Below are positions 26,772 to 38,824 of a stretch of DNA of 64,000 nucleotides, piece by piece. Position 1 is the first letter of the stretch, and each line of letters begins with the position of its first letter. A program made the position numbers and the translations under genes. The notes under the pieces are model-generated. The model saw only the letters and a program-made list of their open reading frames with translations. It was not told where the DNA came from and searched no databases. This DNA comes from Arenicola marina (lineage: Eukaryota; Annelida; Polychaeta; Arenicolidae). The stretch covers positions 40,937,798 through 41,001,797 of the forward strand of contig OZ025257.1 of assembly GCA_964019135.1 (NCBI GenBank), read 5' to 3'.

Positions 26772-26912
26772 CATGCGGAAATGCCCCCCATGCGGAGATG
26801 CCTCCTCTGTGTCTATCATAGTGGATCCGTTTGAACAGATTGAGCGGAGAAGATCTCAATATCATGTATTTTATATAAGGGGCATCTCGGAATGGGGGAG
26901 CATTTCCGCATG
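26772..26912. repeat. inverted-repeat element, 141 bp
   Basis: The left end catgcggaaatgcccccc and the right end ggagcatttccgcatg are imperfect inverses. Inner matches gagatgcctcc and ggggcatctcgg extend the arms to about 37 bp. Confidence 0.75.
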
Positions 26913-26964
26913 TGACAACGGCAATTGGGGTTTGAGGCAATTGGCGAATTTGCTTAATCGACTA

Positions 26965-27090
26965 TACAGACCAAGCTGTTGCGGGTTCAAATCCCACCAA
27001 TGTTGTTTCATCTCATCTCATTTTCGCATGGCTCCTCTGGCCCAATTTACCCGATGTGTGCATGAATTAAGTTGGCTCAAAACATCAATC
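26965..27090 (+). mobile_element. SINE family B, diverged copy
   Basis: gcgggttcaaatccc, then ctctggcccaatttaccc and ggctcaaaacatcaatcc, in family B order. Confidence 0.7.
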
Positions 27091-27914
27091 CAGCAACCAC
27101 AGCACAGCCACCTGCAATGGCATGTTAGATGGGTTTCAGTATGAACACTGTCTTGTAGAAGTCCAGATAATTGGCATATTGATCACATTATTCGGCCCGT
27201 GTCCACACCATTATAAGGTCATGCAGATAAACGTCTGAAGCGTTTTGCAACAAACCAATACAGAGTTCGTTAATTTGAGTGCATCGTGGTTGGTCTGTGC
27301 ACATGTTGTCAATACTAGCCGATCAAGGGCATAATTAAATGTTCGTTTCACATCTGATCAATGCATGATCGATATATGCTACCTTTATTGCCTACGGTCG
27401 AGAAATACGCTATAGTGAATGCATTCATGGGAATGCGGTAAGCAATTTAACATTCCGTTTAGCGTTCCAAAAGCGTATTTTCGCCATAACCTCGCTCATT
27501 TCACGAGAGAGGTTTATTATTTCAAGTGTAGGAAAGAGGGGCGGGAGACACTTTATTAGGTCGCGTGTCATGCTCATTTGTGGGCCGGAAAGGAAGTGAT
27601 CAGTTCAAAATCCAAGCTGAACAGTATTAGGATATATATACGACTCGTGGGACTTCGGTCCCGCAATTTCAAGGATCGACTCGACCGATGACTAGACTTT
27701 CGAGCCTATATACGTACGTACGCTAATATTTGAGGTGAACATTTATATGTACCACATGTGTTGTCAACCTCTTTAAAGAAATAAAGCTTACAACAACAAA
27801 AATGCAGTACATGGCAAATTGGCCGGATCGAGATAAGGCTGCGACGCGCTGCGACTTCACACAGGCGCATGAACTGAGCACGAACCAAGCAAGTCGGTAC
27901 GTATATAGTCCTAT

Positions 27915-28075
27915 AGCTTGTCAGTGCCGTATTCATATATAAAACTGAGTCAAGCAAGTCGGGTATAGTCTTAGCTTGTGCCGTATTCCTATATAGTCTT
28001 TATATAGGAATACGGCACAAGCTAAGACTACCCGACTTGCTTGACTTTTATATATGAATACGGCACTGACAAGCT
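27915..28075. repeat. long foldback, about 80-bp arms, upstream of CEP76
   Basis: Arms starting agcttgtcagtgccgtattc and ending with its inverse meet at a 5-nt centre near 27998. Only small indels separate the arms. The left arm also contains an internal near-duplication of the caagcaagtcgg segment. Confidence 0.93.
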
Positions 28076-28332
28076 TGGTTGGCTCGTGCTTCAGGAGCCT
28101 GTGGAATACAATCCATTACGTACATTCTTTTATGCCGCTGGTACTTCTCGCAATAAAATGATCCTAAGTGGCCACTTGTTAGACAATTCTACCTGCGCAT
28201 ATTTGACAACACGGCGGGAAGAGAGACAGTCCTACTCGATTATTTCCTTATTATTGTCGATATATTAAATAGATTGCCATGAATATCAGTTCGAAGTAAT
28301 TCTTGCATGTTGAGACACTGCAGCCTAAGAAG

Positions 28333-31300
28333 ATGTCACTACCTCCGGAGAAAATCGCCGAGCTAAAACAGATAATCCACAACAATTTGTCGCAGGTGCG
28401 TCAACCAGTCAACGACAACGATGTCGATGTGTATGAGCACGTTTAAAACTCACGCAGTGCCAGTGACACATGTCAGTATCATGGGATGTCATCAAGCTCT
28501 TATGTATGATAATGGAAAAGTCTTACATAGGGGTCCCATGTTAGAAAACAGGTTTACAACACAACTTGTATATCGGTTTATAAATAAAGCCACATCAGAG
28601 TTTGTTTATTATAGCCTGCATACTTGCAGAAATATATTTTTGTTATTTTATTTACATATGTTTTTAGTCCAAACTTCAGTCAAACAGATGCCTTGATGTG
28701 TGTGTGACAGCTACCTTGATCCAGACTATTTTGTTAGATTGAGATTTTTTATTATATAATTATATTGTAATATTATAATATATTCCATTATATTTATATA
28801 TAGGCAATAGATATTTGATTGTAACCAGCTCCAGATTGTATAGGGCTATTGTCACAACTCTAGCAGGTGATTAGCTATTATTCATAACATCACAGGTTAG
28901 GTTTCAGTGCTTAAGTTGAATATCTACTGTTTAATATATTGGTTATATATATAAATAAACATCCGAATACCTACATATTTTATAGCACAAAATTATTGCC
29001 TAATATTAAATTACTTTTCTATATACCAAATATTTTTCAAACCTCTACAAAAATATCTTACTGATATGGGCAACTAGTATAATAAATTGTTACTAATATT
29101 ATTTTTTAACATGTCTGAATGCATCTACCATAACTGATAAATTTGTACTTACTATTCTTCTTACAGCTTATTATCTATATATTCACTTATGTCATTAAAA
29201 CATCCTGTTATTCTGTTTTAGCATGGTATACAATCCCATATCAAAGATGTTGTTTCTGAGTCCTTGATATTACAAGATGGGAATGTTGAAGAATTCAATG
29301 AAGAAGAACTACTAGCAGCCCTCAGGGAGAAAGGTATTATTTTGATTCAGACAGCTATATATTTAGTTAATAATTTAGTTATATTTAGTTAGTAATTACC
29401 TTTATATAATTTGGTTCATATTCTTTACCATAATATTATGTCATGTTATATCTCTTAACTCATGTCATGTATATGTTATCTCATAATATATATACATGTT
29501 CCAATTACATTGTGATTTTCCAGGTGTGATCGATGAAGTAATGAATCAACTCAAGTTTGATACATCTCACAGTCAAATAGATCAACCGGTTTTCCGTGGT
29601 GAATCCAAGGGCAAAAAAGCCACACATTTTGTTGACAAAGATGATATTTACAAATCATCTGTTCCAATCAAAAATGGTAAGTAAGTTATGACAGATGATA
29701 AGACCAAAAGATAAACAATATTTCTCATCATATTTGTCAAAATGTATGCATGTCACTTTATGTGAACTCCTGTTTTGTTATTACCACTTGTTAACACAGG
29801 ATCATCACATAATAGGCGTTCTTGTTTTTTCCCCTTGGTTCTATTATATTTATTGTCTAAAAATGCTTTTTTCAACCTAAGGAGATTATATATTCCTGCA
29901 AGCTCTTGGTAGCTCTAGTGCAAAGCAATCCAACACAACTGGGTTATTTACTTAGCACTCCACGCACCTATAAGTGGAGGCCTACAATTTACTAGCTACC
30001 TTTTTTTGACAGAAAAACACTTGTGTGTGCATTATGATCCTGATTCTTCTTCAAAAACCATGGCAGCCATAGTTTCTCCAGACACATTCATGCCAAAAGT
30101 TTGGATCTAATCTAGGCTCTTATCTCAGTCCTGCTTTCTTTTTTCATTTATTTATATAAGGAGATGGGTCTTATGCTTGAGTTTGTTCCATGCTAGCTTT
30201 GTGCATCCATCGTCTAGCGGGAACTCCTTTCCAGGCATTAATTTCCGTTTCAGCCAACGTCGACCCGACCAGACGGTACCTGTATGTGCAGGCGCTGGGC
30301 GGCCGAGCCTTCCTGGAACACCTACAGGACCCCCACCACCTCCCGAGACAACTGGCCTCCTACTTCACCCTACACGTTCACTTCCGGGGTCAGAGGTTCC
30401 GGTCTCGGCCCACGCCGTGCGCCTGCGAACCCGACTTCCAGGAGGGGTTCCTGCTGGAACTACACAAGGAAAGATCAGGTACTTGGAACAAGTTCCTGGT
30501 TTAATTTGGCATTTGGATGTGAGAAATTGGTCGATCTGCAGGAGGGTTCTTGGTCTAATTTAGCTCTAATGTACACAAAAGCGATCTAAATCTCCAGTAT
30601 TTCATTTCATTTCGTCTGAACATGTGAAGAGTCTACCACACTATAAACACTGCGCTTGCTTTAAATGGGAGCGATGTACTACGGTACTGTGTATCCATGG
30701 ATGTATGCTTCAATTACCGTATCTTTCTATGGGAAATCTAACGTAACTCGATTCATTGTTTGGCTATTGTATTGCCCTTTACCTACAACTTGGCTATTGC
30801 CGTGTTTCCCCGCTTAGCTATTAAGTTTCAATCGCCTCGTAACTTGTGAGCTCTTTGGTGTCAGGCGATGCGGCACAGATGGTGGACAATGCGGCCATGA
30901 TGTCGCTAAGCGACCGTGTCCACGTGGTCCTGGTGAAGACAGAGCCCTCCGGGGAGACCGTCCTGGTCTCCTCTCACCACCTCGAATGGCGCTCAGCACT
31001 AGCGGCACCCAACGCCCAGTGCACCAAGACGGTGGAACTCATGGGCATAGGTCGGTATGACAAGGTTATCATGTAACTCATGGGCATATTCCTAATAGTC
31101 TGTTCAATGTACTCTTGGAGGTTGTCTAAAATGTCAACATTTCAGTTGAATGTTCCCTTATATATATATAATATAAGTGAAACGTCAAACTAAGGGACTT
31201 TAGGCTCGATGTGACGACTGCGGCAAACTCTGTCAGTCACAAGATAGGCTTTTCAATCATAGGCGCGGACAAATCGGAAGTACACTTACTTAACTCTCAA

Positions 31301-34300
31301 TAATGACCGCGAATCGATCGACCATGCACTGACTGACAGATGCCCATCACACTATAATATCAAGTATGATCGTGTCGTGGTGTCGCAGGCTCGGAGAGCA
31401 AGGTGTTGGTGGGCCTTCTGGAGCTACGTCTGGAGCTGATCCCGAAGACAACGCAGCAGGTGACTAACGTCATCGTGACGACTCAGCTGAACCTGGAGCG
31501 GAGCAGGCAGGCGGAGAAGGAACGATTGTTCCTGGTGTACGCCAAGCAATGGTGGAAGGAATTCCTTCAGATACGTCCGGAGCACAAGCAACGCCTCGTC
31601 AAAATATTTGCTCAGGTGACACAGTCAACGGAATGTCTATCTGATCAATATACGTGCACCGTCATTTTTACCCAAACTACATGAGAAAAACTAAACTTTT
31701 CGAGTGGGATTTGGGGTTTTATTTTGTTATTTCCGTTTCCAAGGCCATCAGGCCGAAAGTACGCAATATGAACGAGTCAATACAAACGAAAAACAGAGTG
31801 AACAAACTAGGGTTATGATTCGATCAGTATATATGATCCATTGCATATTTTTCATATTGATGGCTCAGTGATTGTCAACTTTGATATATTTAATTTTCCC
31901 CGCTGTATGCTGCAAATGTGGCTATAGTTACATTATAACCCCAAATGCGTTTTGATGAGCAAATTTGCGAAATCTCGACCAGCTTGCCAATGCTAGAATA
32001 CTAGTATTTCGGTTTCTCACCATGCCATCAAGCGAACAACTACCAATGGATCACGGTGTACACCAGTAAATCATTTCTGTAACTGATGTGATTATCACTG
32101 CGTTATGCATTGTCTCTCTGTCAGGACGAGAACGCCAACAACCGCCCGGCCTGTGGTTACGTGGCACCCCTCCGGGCCGGCCGTCTCCTTGACAACCCGC
32201 GTCAGGCCGCCCGCTTCGTGAGTCTCCTTGGTTACGAGAAGGTGGCGGCCATTGGGGCGGGGGAGCAGGCCGAGCAGTGGGCCTCCATGCACGCCTTCCT
32301 GGCCAGGAGCAAGGGGGTAAGTCATCTCAGCCGCCTCACCGTGACCATTATATTGTATAGCCCTACATTTATACCCATAATATGCAGTTTTACAGATAGC
32401 TAAGCCACTGTTATACTTGACATTGTATAATAACCACCGTGGATCGATAGCGGTAGTGTTTGTTTTTCTGGCGCATAATATATGTTTGATTGTTAAACAT
32501 ATAAGAATTCTGATGTGATCTTGACATCTAATCTATTTTAAATCAATAATTTTCAGTATCTATTTATTTTACGTTTATTATAGACATTGTACAATTATTT
32601 ATAGAATGTTCACAATATATACTACTTTGAATCAAAATGTTAACTATCTATTTTTTATACGTCTAAGTAAGTATCAACCAATCCTGGTTCAATATGGGCC
32701 AATACGTCGTGTACCTAAAACGTCGCTATAGAGAGGTATATGCCTTCCCCATTTGCATTACGCTAACTTGTATGCCTTATAATCCCGCTGTTGAAATTCA
32801 TCTATTAAAGAAAATCACGAATACAGGTATAAATAGAAGTCTTTAAACATCTAGATACATATTGAGGTTGGCATCCGTCCGTCTGCGAAAGACGATGGAT
32901 TTGCAGCTTTGTTGTGGTTTAAGTAATAAGATTAGATACATATATAAATATATATTCTAGCCGTCAACAAGATAATGGTTTATTAAATTGATCTATTATT
33001 TCTCCTACTGCTCTTGCCACGCTGACCCGCGTTGCCATGGTCACCTCTCAGGACTGCGAGGACCACGCCGTTCTCCTTTGCTGCCTCCTGCTGGGCTTCG
33101 GCCTCGACGCCTATGTCTGTGTGGGTACCAAGGCTCGGGGAGCCCCCCACGCCTGGGTGCTGGTGCTAGGCAACGACGGTCTGGCCACCTTCTGGGAGAG
33201 CCTCACCGGACACAGGTCAGTCTTACGTCACAGCGATTGGTGTCGCTATGGAAATAAAAGCGCGTGGTTAAATCCGGCTGGAAATCAGGATGAATCTCGA
33301 TGAGGGATTGTAAATGTGCTTATGCATCATATAATTTTCTTCACCTTTTACTTTGGAGGGTACCTGCATTCTATAAAAGTACGTTTACTTATACCTAATA
33401 ATTTATAATAATTTATAAGTATTAGGCAGTAGAAGTAACAAAACGAACGGCGTGGCAACTATAGCCTTGTTGGCTGTAATAATAAAGAGAGGAAACCATT
33501 AGACTCTCGGGAATGCTTGTCGGCGGTTTGCTTCACTCTGGTGTTAAAAACATTAACATTTCTCTCTTTGTGTATGAAAATAGTATTCCAGTCCGAATAC
33601 ACCATTTCTTACCTCAAATATGTCGATGAATATTCACTTATTCATACAATACAGCCACTAAGAGAAGGAATAGCTACACATATATTACCAATTCTCACCC
33701 AAGTATGCTCAGTCTGCCGTCATGATGAACATGTTCATGTCCCTGAATGAGGATCGTGCTGCACTATGGGCCACATACTTACCCTTGTGTGGGACTACGC
33801 ACGCTAGTGCTGGATGCCTGTCATATCCTGACGCTGTATACCCGGTTAGAGGGTAGACATTAATGCTGATCTGCCTCCAGGTACGTCCACCGACGTGTTA
33901 ACCCGGATGATCCCCCCGCGGTGGCTCAGCCCAAGCCGTCATACCCCTACAGGACCGTCGGCTGTGTCTTCAACAACACGTCATTCTACGCCAACTGCCA
34001 GGCAAGTATTTTGATACCTTTTTTTTTGTTATTTTCTATGCTTTGGTTTTTACTTTTTTTTTGTATAATTTTTGTTTAGCTAATTTTTGTTCAGCTAATT
34101 TTTGTATTTATTTTTTAAATTTAGTTATTTGAACAAAAAAAATGTCTACTTTGTAAAAATAACTGCCAGGCAAGAACATGGACAAGTATTGATCATGTCA
34201 CGAAACAAATACATGGCTTTTTTTAAATGTTCGCAATGGCAACTTATCTTTACCACTACCGTATATTTCTACTCTACTTATTTTTTGCAAAAACATTAGG

Positions 34301-37267
34301 CGTACATTCTGTTCTAGTTTTGCAAAACGTTTGCAATTATATTGGTAATACCACCCCGTGTGAGCCTGCAGTGGAAAATTAAATAATGTCAACTCTCTCT
34401 GTCTGAATCCAGGCATCAGACCAGGTGGAGGTCAGCGTCTTTGACCTTTCGGACGCCGCGCGCTGGAAGGCCATGTCTGAAGACGCCATCGCCTCAGTGT
34501 GTCTCCCTGGCTCGGCCCCCGCCTGGCCCGACCTCCCCCCGCTCTCCGCCAACCTCCTCGACCCCGCCCTCCTCAGCAACGACCTCGAGCAGGAGCTCAG
34601 GCTGATGGTCGTCCAGCATCGCAGGGTGAGGAAACACAGGCTGATGGGGGTCTAGGACTACAGGGTGGGTGAACACAGGCTGATGGGGGTCCAGGACTAC
34701 AGGGTGGTAAGCACAGGCTGATAGGGGTCTAGGACTACAGGGTGAGTAAACACAGGCTGATGGGGGTACAGGACTACAGGGTGGGTAAACACAGGCTGAT
34801 GGGGGTCCAGGACTACAGGGTGGGTAAACACAGGCTGATGGGGGTCTAGGACTACAGGGTGGGTAAACACAGGCTGATGGGGGTCCAGGACTACAGGGTG
34901 GGTAAACACAGGCTGATGGGGGTCTAGGACTACAGGGTGGGTAAACACAGGCTGATAGGGGTCTAGGACTACAGGGTGAGTAAACACAGGCTGATGGGGG
35001 TCTAGGACTACAGGGTGGGTAAACACAGGCTGATGGGGGTCCAGGACTACAGGGTGGGTAAACACAGGCTGATGGGGGTCCAGGACTACAGGGTGGGTAA
35101 ACACAGGCTGATGGGGGTCCAGGACTACAGGGTGGGTAAACACAGGCTGATGGGGGTCCAGGACTACAGGGTGGGTAAACACAGGCTGATGGGGGTCCAG
35201 GACTACAGGGTGGGTAAACACAGGCTGATAGGGGTCTAGGACTACAGGGTGAGTAAACACAGGCTGATGGGGGTCTAGGACTACAGGGTGGGTAAACACA
35301 GGCTGATGGGGGTCCAGGACTACAGGGTGGGTAAACACAGGCTGATGGGGGTCCAGGACTACAGGGTGGGTAAACACAGGCTGATGGGGGTCCAGGACTA
35401 CAGGGTGGATAAACACCGGCTGATGGGGGTCCAGGACTACAGGGTGGGTAAACACAGGCTGATGGGGGTCCAGGACTACAGGGTGGGTAAACACAGGCTG
35501 ATGGGGATCCAGGACTACAGGGTGGGTAAACACAGGCTGATGGGGGTCTAGGACTACAGGGTGGGTAAACACAGGCTGATACTTAAACCTAAGAGAGTCG
35601 CATGTTTATTTTAATCTAAGTCAATTCGCCCCTGAAAGGTGTTTTGTTATAGTTTGATCAAATCTGATAGTTAGACGCGTTATAATATGACAGAATTCAC
35701 TGCAGACCTCCAATTATTCTATAACTATTTTTGATACGTGATAGTTTGTGTACGCCGTGTAGATCTAATGCACATTGCTTCCTTATGTCATTAAGGCATA
35801 CTTGTCAATCAAATCATATTTGTGCTATGCATCCATGGCATTGTAAGTACGACATAATACTGTATTATATTGCCTTGGTGTTTATAGACCCCGTCTGTGT
35901 GTTCTGAGTGTTGTTGAGTGATTCCCTCTTCCCTCTGTGGCAGGATGAGGGACTGAGCACGACGTGGGACGACCATCTATGTTACCTCTTGACGCCAGCC
36001 CTGTCTTCCTACGAAACGGAACGCCTGACAGGTCAATAGACATCAACCTTTAGCTATATCTAGGGATTACAGCTTGTAAAACCTCACGTCGAGCTGGACA
36101 TCACGTTTTCACCCTATAGTGAAATGGCGTTCCTCGGTTGAAGCAGCCCTTACCCTTCCCGCCTCTTATATAGCTCCGTAGGTAGCGTTTGGCATTTCAT
36201 TTTGAGGAATTCTTCACATATCGTAGATGTATCCCAAGATATTGTTCGGCCTGTTTTAGTAAAGCCTGCTCAAATATCGCTAAAAGCACAAATTAATTTA
36301 TTAAGATCAATAACTACAGCCGTGTTCAAGTGGTAGCGTATTCGATTGCACAACAACCGGTTACATGTTCAGACGCCGCCTGTGCCGTGACGTCATATAC
36401 ATTGTCTTTGGTTGCCAGGGGTGACGGCTGGGAATGAGGAGTTCCAACAGGCCATCCGGCGCGCGGTGCCTGACGGACACACCTTCAAGGGCTACCCCTG
36501 TCAGTTCGTCCACAGAAACGCCAGGCGGGCCTTCGCTACCTGCCTCAGGTTAGTGCTTTCTCTATTCATGCATATGATGCCACTGACTCCAGGACTTCAA
36601 TTACGATTTCATATCACAGAATATGCTAAATCACGAAAGCGGTTGATACGGAGATTAAAGCCCTGGAAGAGTAATATAATAATATTGCGTTGTTGATAAG
36701 TTTATATAAACGACGATGAAGGTAAAACGCATGATAAAGTACCGTAAACTGCCTTTTTGAAGCCGCGACCTCTATAAGAAAGTTGCGGTTTGACAGTTGC
36801 TATGCAGCTTTAAATACGGCATTTTGCCGAATTTCAAGTAAGCAAGACCCGGGGGGTTGGTGGGGGGGGGGGGGGGGCATACGAAAATTCGCCGGTGTTG
36901 CCAAAATAATTGATTGCATCATAACGTCATCAGTGTAACTTTATGCAGCTACCGATGCTCTTGCGACTAGAATTTAGTAATGGACTAAGTGGTCAGATAT
37001 TTCAATAAGGATAGTATAGTTAAGTAAATAAAAAAAATCCGAACTCATATATTATTCTTGAATATAATGCCAAAAGCAACTGTTTTATTTGAATGCTGCT
37101 AACGTCGTCTGCTTCGCTGTCTTTGAAGGTCACCGGTCTGTGATGAGATCATCAACTGTCGCGGCGACCACGTGCGTCTGGCGGTGCGCGTGCGAGTTTA
37201 CACGTACCCAGAGGCCGCCTGTGCCGTCTGGGTCATGTTCGCCTGCAAATACAAGTCCATTGTATAA
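28333..37267 (+). CDS. CEP76: centrosomal protein of 76 kDa (CEP76), complete
   Basis: Centriolar protein that in vertebrates binds CP110 and restrains centriole re-duplication. The 13 coding exons are 28333-28395, 29222-29333, 29524-29676, 30254-30478, 30865-31050, 31389-31615, 32125-32316, 33052-33215, 33881-34001, 34413-34625, 35944-36031, 36419-36548 and 37129-37267. They total 2013 nt, or 670 aa (human 659). The start MSLPPEKIAELKQIIHNNLS matches the family N-terminus. A C2-like region (NVDPTRRYLYVQALGG, PCACEPDF) precedes EKERLFLVYAKQWWKEFLQI and the degenerate transglutaminase-like core (KGDCEDHAVLLCCLLLG, CVGTKARGAPHAWV). The C-terminus has AVPDGHTFKGYP, RNARRAFATCLR and FACKYKSIV. 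The intron after 34001 uses a GC donor (gcaagt), which the phase and the family sequence (NCQ then a short gap then VEVSVFDL) require. The intron after 34625 opens with a 39-bp minisatellite built from the exon end. Confidence 0.97.
30535..30615 (+). mobile_element. SINE family B, 3' fragment in CEP76 intron
   Basis: Contains ggttcttggtctaatttag, gtacacaaaagcgatc and the catttcatttc tail. It starts 57 bp after the CEP76 exon that ends at 30478. Confidence 0.7.
34626..35580. repeat. 39-bp tandem array derived from a CEP76 exon/intron junction
   Basis: About 24 units of 39 bp start at the 5' splice site of the CEP76 exon that ends at 34625. The last 28 exon bases plus the first 11 intron bases align with the unit over its full 39 bp (about 31 of 39 identical). 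Each unit therefore contains a donor-like AGG|gtgggt, and a few contain the stronger AGG|gtgagt. The length is 13 codons, so the frame is kept. Units with tctagg carry an in-frame TAG and units with tccagg are open. The first unit has the TAG. Confidence 0.96.
36740..36930 (+). mobile_element. MITE family G, copy 1, CEP76 last intron
   Basis: Starts taccgtaaactgcc, contains an internal poly-G tract and ends near gattgcatcataacgtca. The same arrangement occurs in reverse at 42668-42878. Confidence 0.82.
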
Positions 37268-37637
37268 TGACCGGCGAAACAACACACCAGTTCCTTATAA
37301 GTGGAAAGAGGCAGCGTCCTTATACATGTAATTTATAAACAGAATATAGTGTAAGGGCCTGACTGGCCTTATTGTCATTGCCTCATTATGTAGTTTTGTA
37401 GGGTCTTATATATATGGTGCTTGGAGGAGCAGAAACAAAGCAGAGCCATTGAACACAGATATTCATGTGCATTCAAATACAGTTAGCAGACCAAATACAA
37501 TGCTCCATTCTCATCTTATGAAGTGAAAGAAATTGGCGAACTCACCAATTTCGCCAAATAATATGTACATACTGTTGTAGTTCGTTATTTATGGTGTGAA
37601 TTTATGTAACATCATGCAGGAAGTCCAGTTATATGAA

Positions 37638-37643
37638 AATAAA
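37638..37643 (+). promoter_or_regulatory. candidate CEP76 polyadenylation signal
   Basis: AATAAA 371 bp after the CEP76 stop, the first canonical hexamer downstream. Confidence 0.55.
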
Positions 37644-38780
37644 AACGGTTTATTATTGTCATTTATTAGCGTATTTCTTTTTAAATGTGTTCTTGGTTGA
37701 ATTTGGATGGTTTTGCCGCTGACCGCGTAAAACCTGTACGAACCGAATGTGCTTCGGACAGCGATATCTTCGGCTCACTGCCGGTTTTAATTGATGACAA
37801 TTAAAACAACTCATGGAAAGTGACAAATATAGATGGGGGACATTAATTGATTAAGCAGTGCTTGGCGATTGGGAGAAAGTATGAATGTTGGTTGAATGAA
37901 CAAAAGACTAAGTTTAATAATACATAATTTAATAATACATATTGCGTATACATATACTTTAAGGATCATGGAACAAAATGAGCGAATCTGGTCTTGTAAT
38001 GTAATCACAAAGCGTTATTATCATTGAGACTCGTGGGCTTAAGGTGCACGATTCCCCTCCCCCCTAAATACTGAAGCCACAGGCGTGGTGGCATTCGTAT
38101 CTTTTGATTCTACAAACTTATCTGATGCACCAGACCAGGAAATTGTTGTTAGGAGTGCTCATTTTATATTTTTTATGCGGCTATCATCGTTTAGCCAACT
38201 GCCGCCGACCAATTATACTGACCATGTGTCGTTTTATTTATTATTGGTGAAATCATTGCCTCCTGCACCAATCGTTATTAAAAACAAATTATTTAAAAAC
38301 CAATAAGCGGTTTTATGTACGTCACCCTTTTGCTGCCATTCGAGTAGCTCACTGCAGTGCCGGAATTTTGTGGAGTATTTGGCGGCGAAAATTGATGAGA
38401 AGCGTCAACCGTGACCAATTAACTCGAGAATGGATTTTCAAGCATTTTCAGCTATGAACATATAGTAATCTACTACACGGGCGATGATGATGTAAATGGT
38501 TACACCAAGTATACACTGAATACAAATTACAACATTATACAAATCGGGCTGACCCAACCACAGCTTGGCCAACTGATCTGCATTTTCTTCGCTCCACTCA
38601 TTAAAGATGGCAGAGGCTGGGCGGCTTTGTCTTTCTCAGAGTTTCAGTAAATATGTAATCGGCCCAATGGTCATGGCCCAGCATAGTTTACCTCGCGTAA
38701 CATTTACCGATCATGTGAGCGTCCCGTACCCCGCGAACGAAACCAGGGAACCAGCGTATTGTTAATCCCGCTACGATACC

Positions 38781-38797
38781 AGCAGCGCCACCTGGCG
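38781..38797 (-). promoter_or_regulatory. CTCF-like site in the BLOC1S4 promoter
   Basis: The minus strand reads CCAGGTGGCGCTGCT, containing the core AGGTGGCGC, about 30 bp upstream of the BLOC1S4 start codon. Confidence 0.5.
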
Positions 38798-38824
38798 AAC
38801 GCAGCATACACACGATTTACAAAC

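Larger units (their letters stand above)
23761..28332. other. GMDS 3' flank and GMDS-CEP76 intergenic region
   Basis: Holds the probable GMDS 3' UTR with two AATAAA signals, SINE copies, an inverted-repeat element and the 27915-28075 foldback. No further gene recognised. Confidence 0.7.
37268..38824. other. CEP76 3' flank and BLOC1S4 promoter region
   Basis: A/T-rich, with the CEP76 polyadenylation candidate and the CTCF-like site near BLOC1S4. No other conserved coding sequence seen. Confidence 0.7.

Noticed and set aside
34697-35572. 291-codon minus-strand frame repeating HPVVLDPHQP
   Set aside because: Product of the 39-bp array in a CEP76 intron, with no independent coding evidence.
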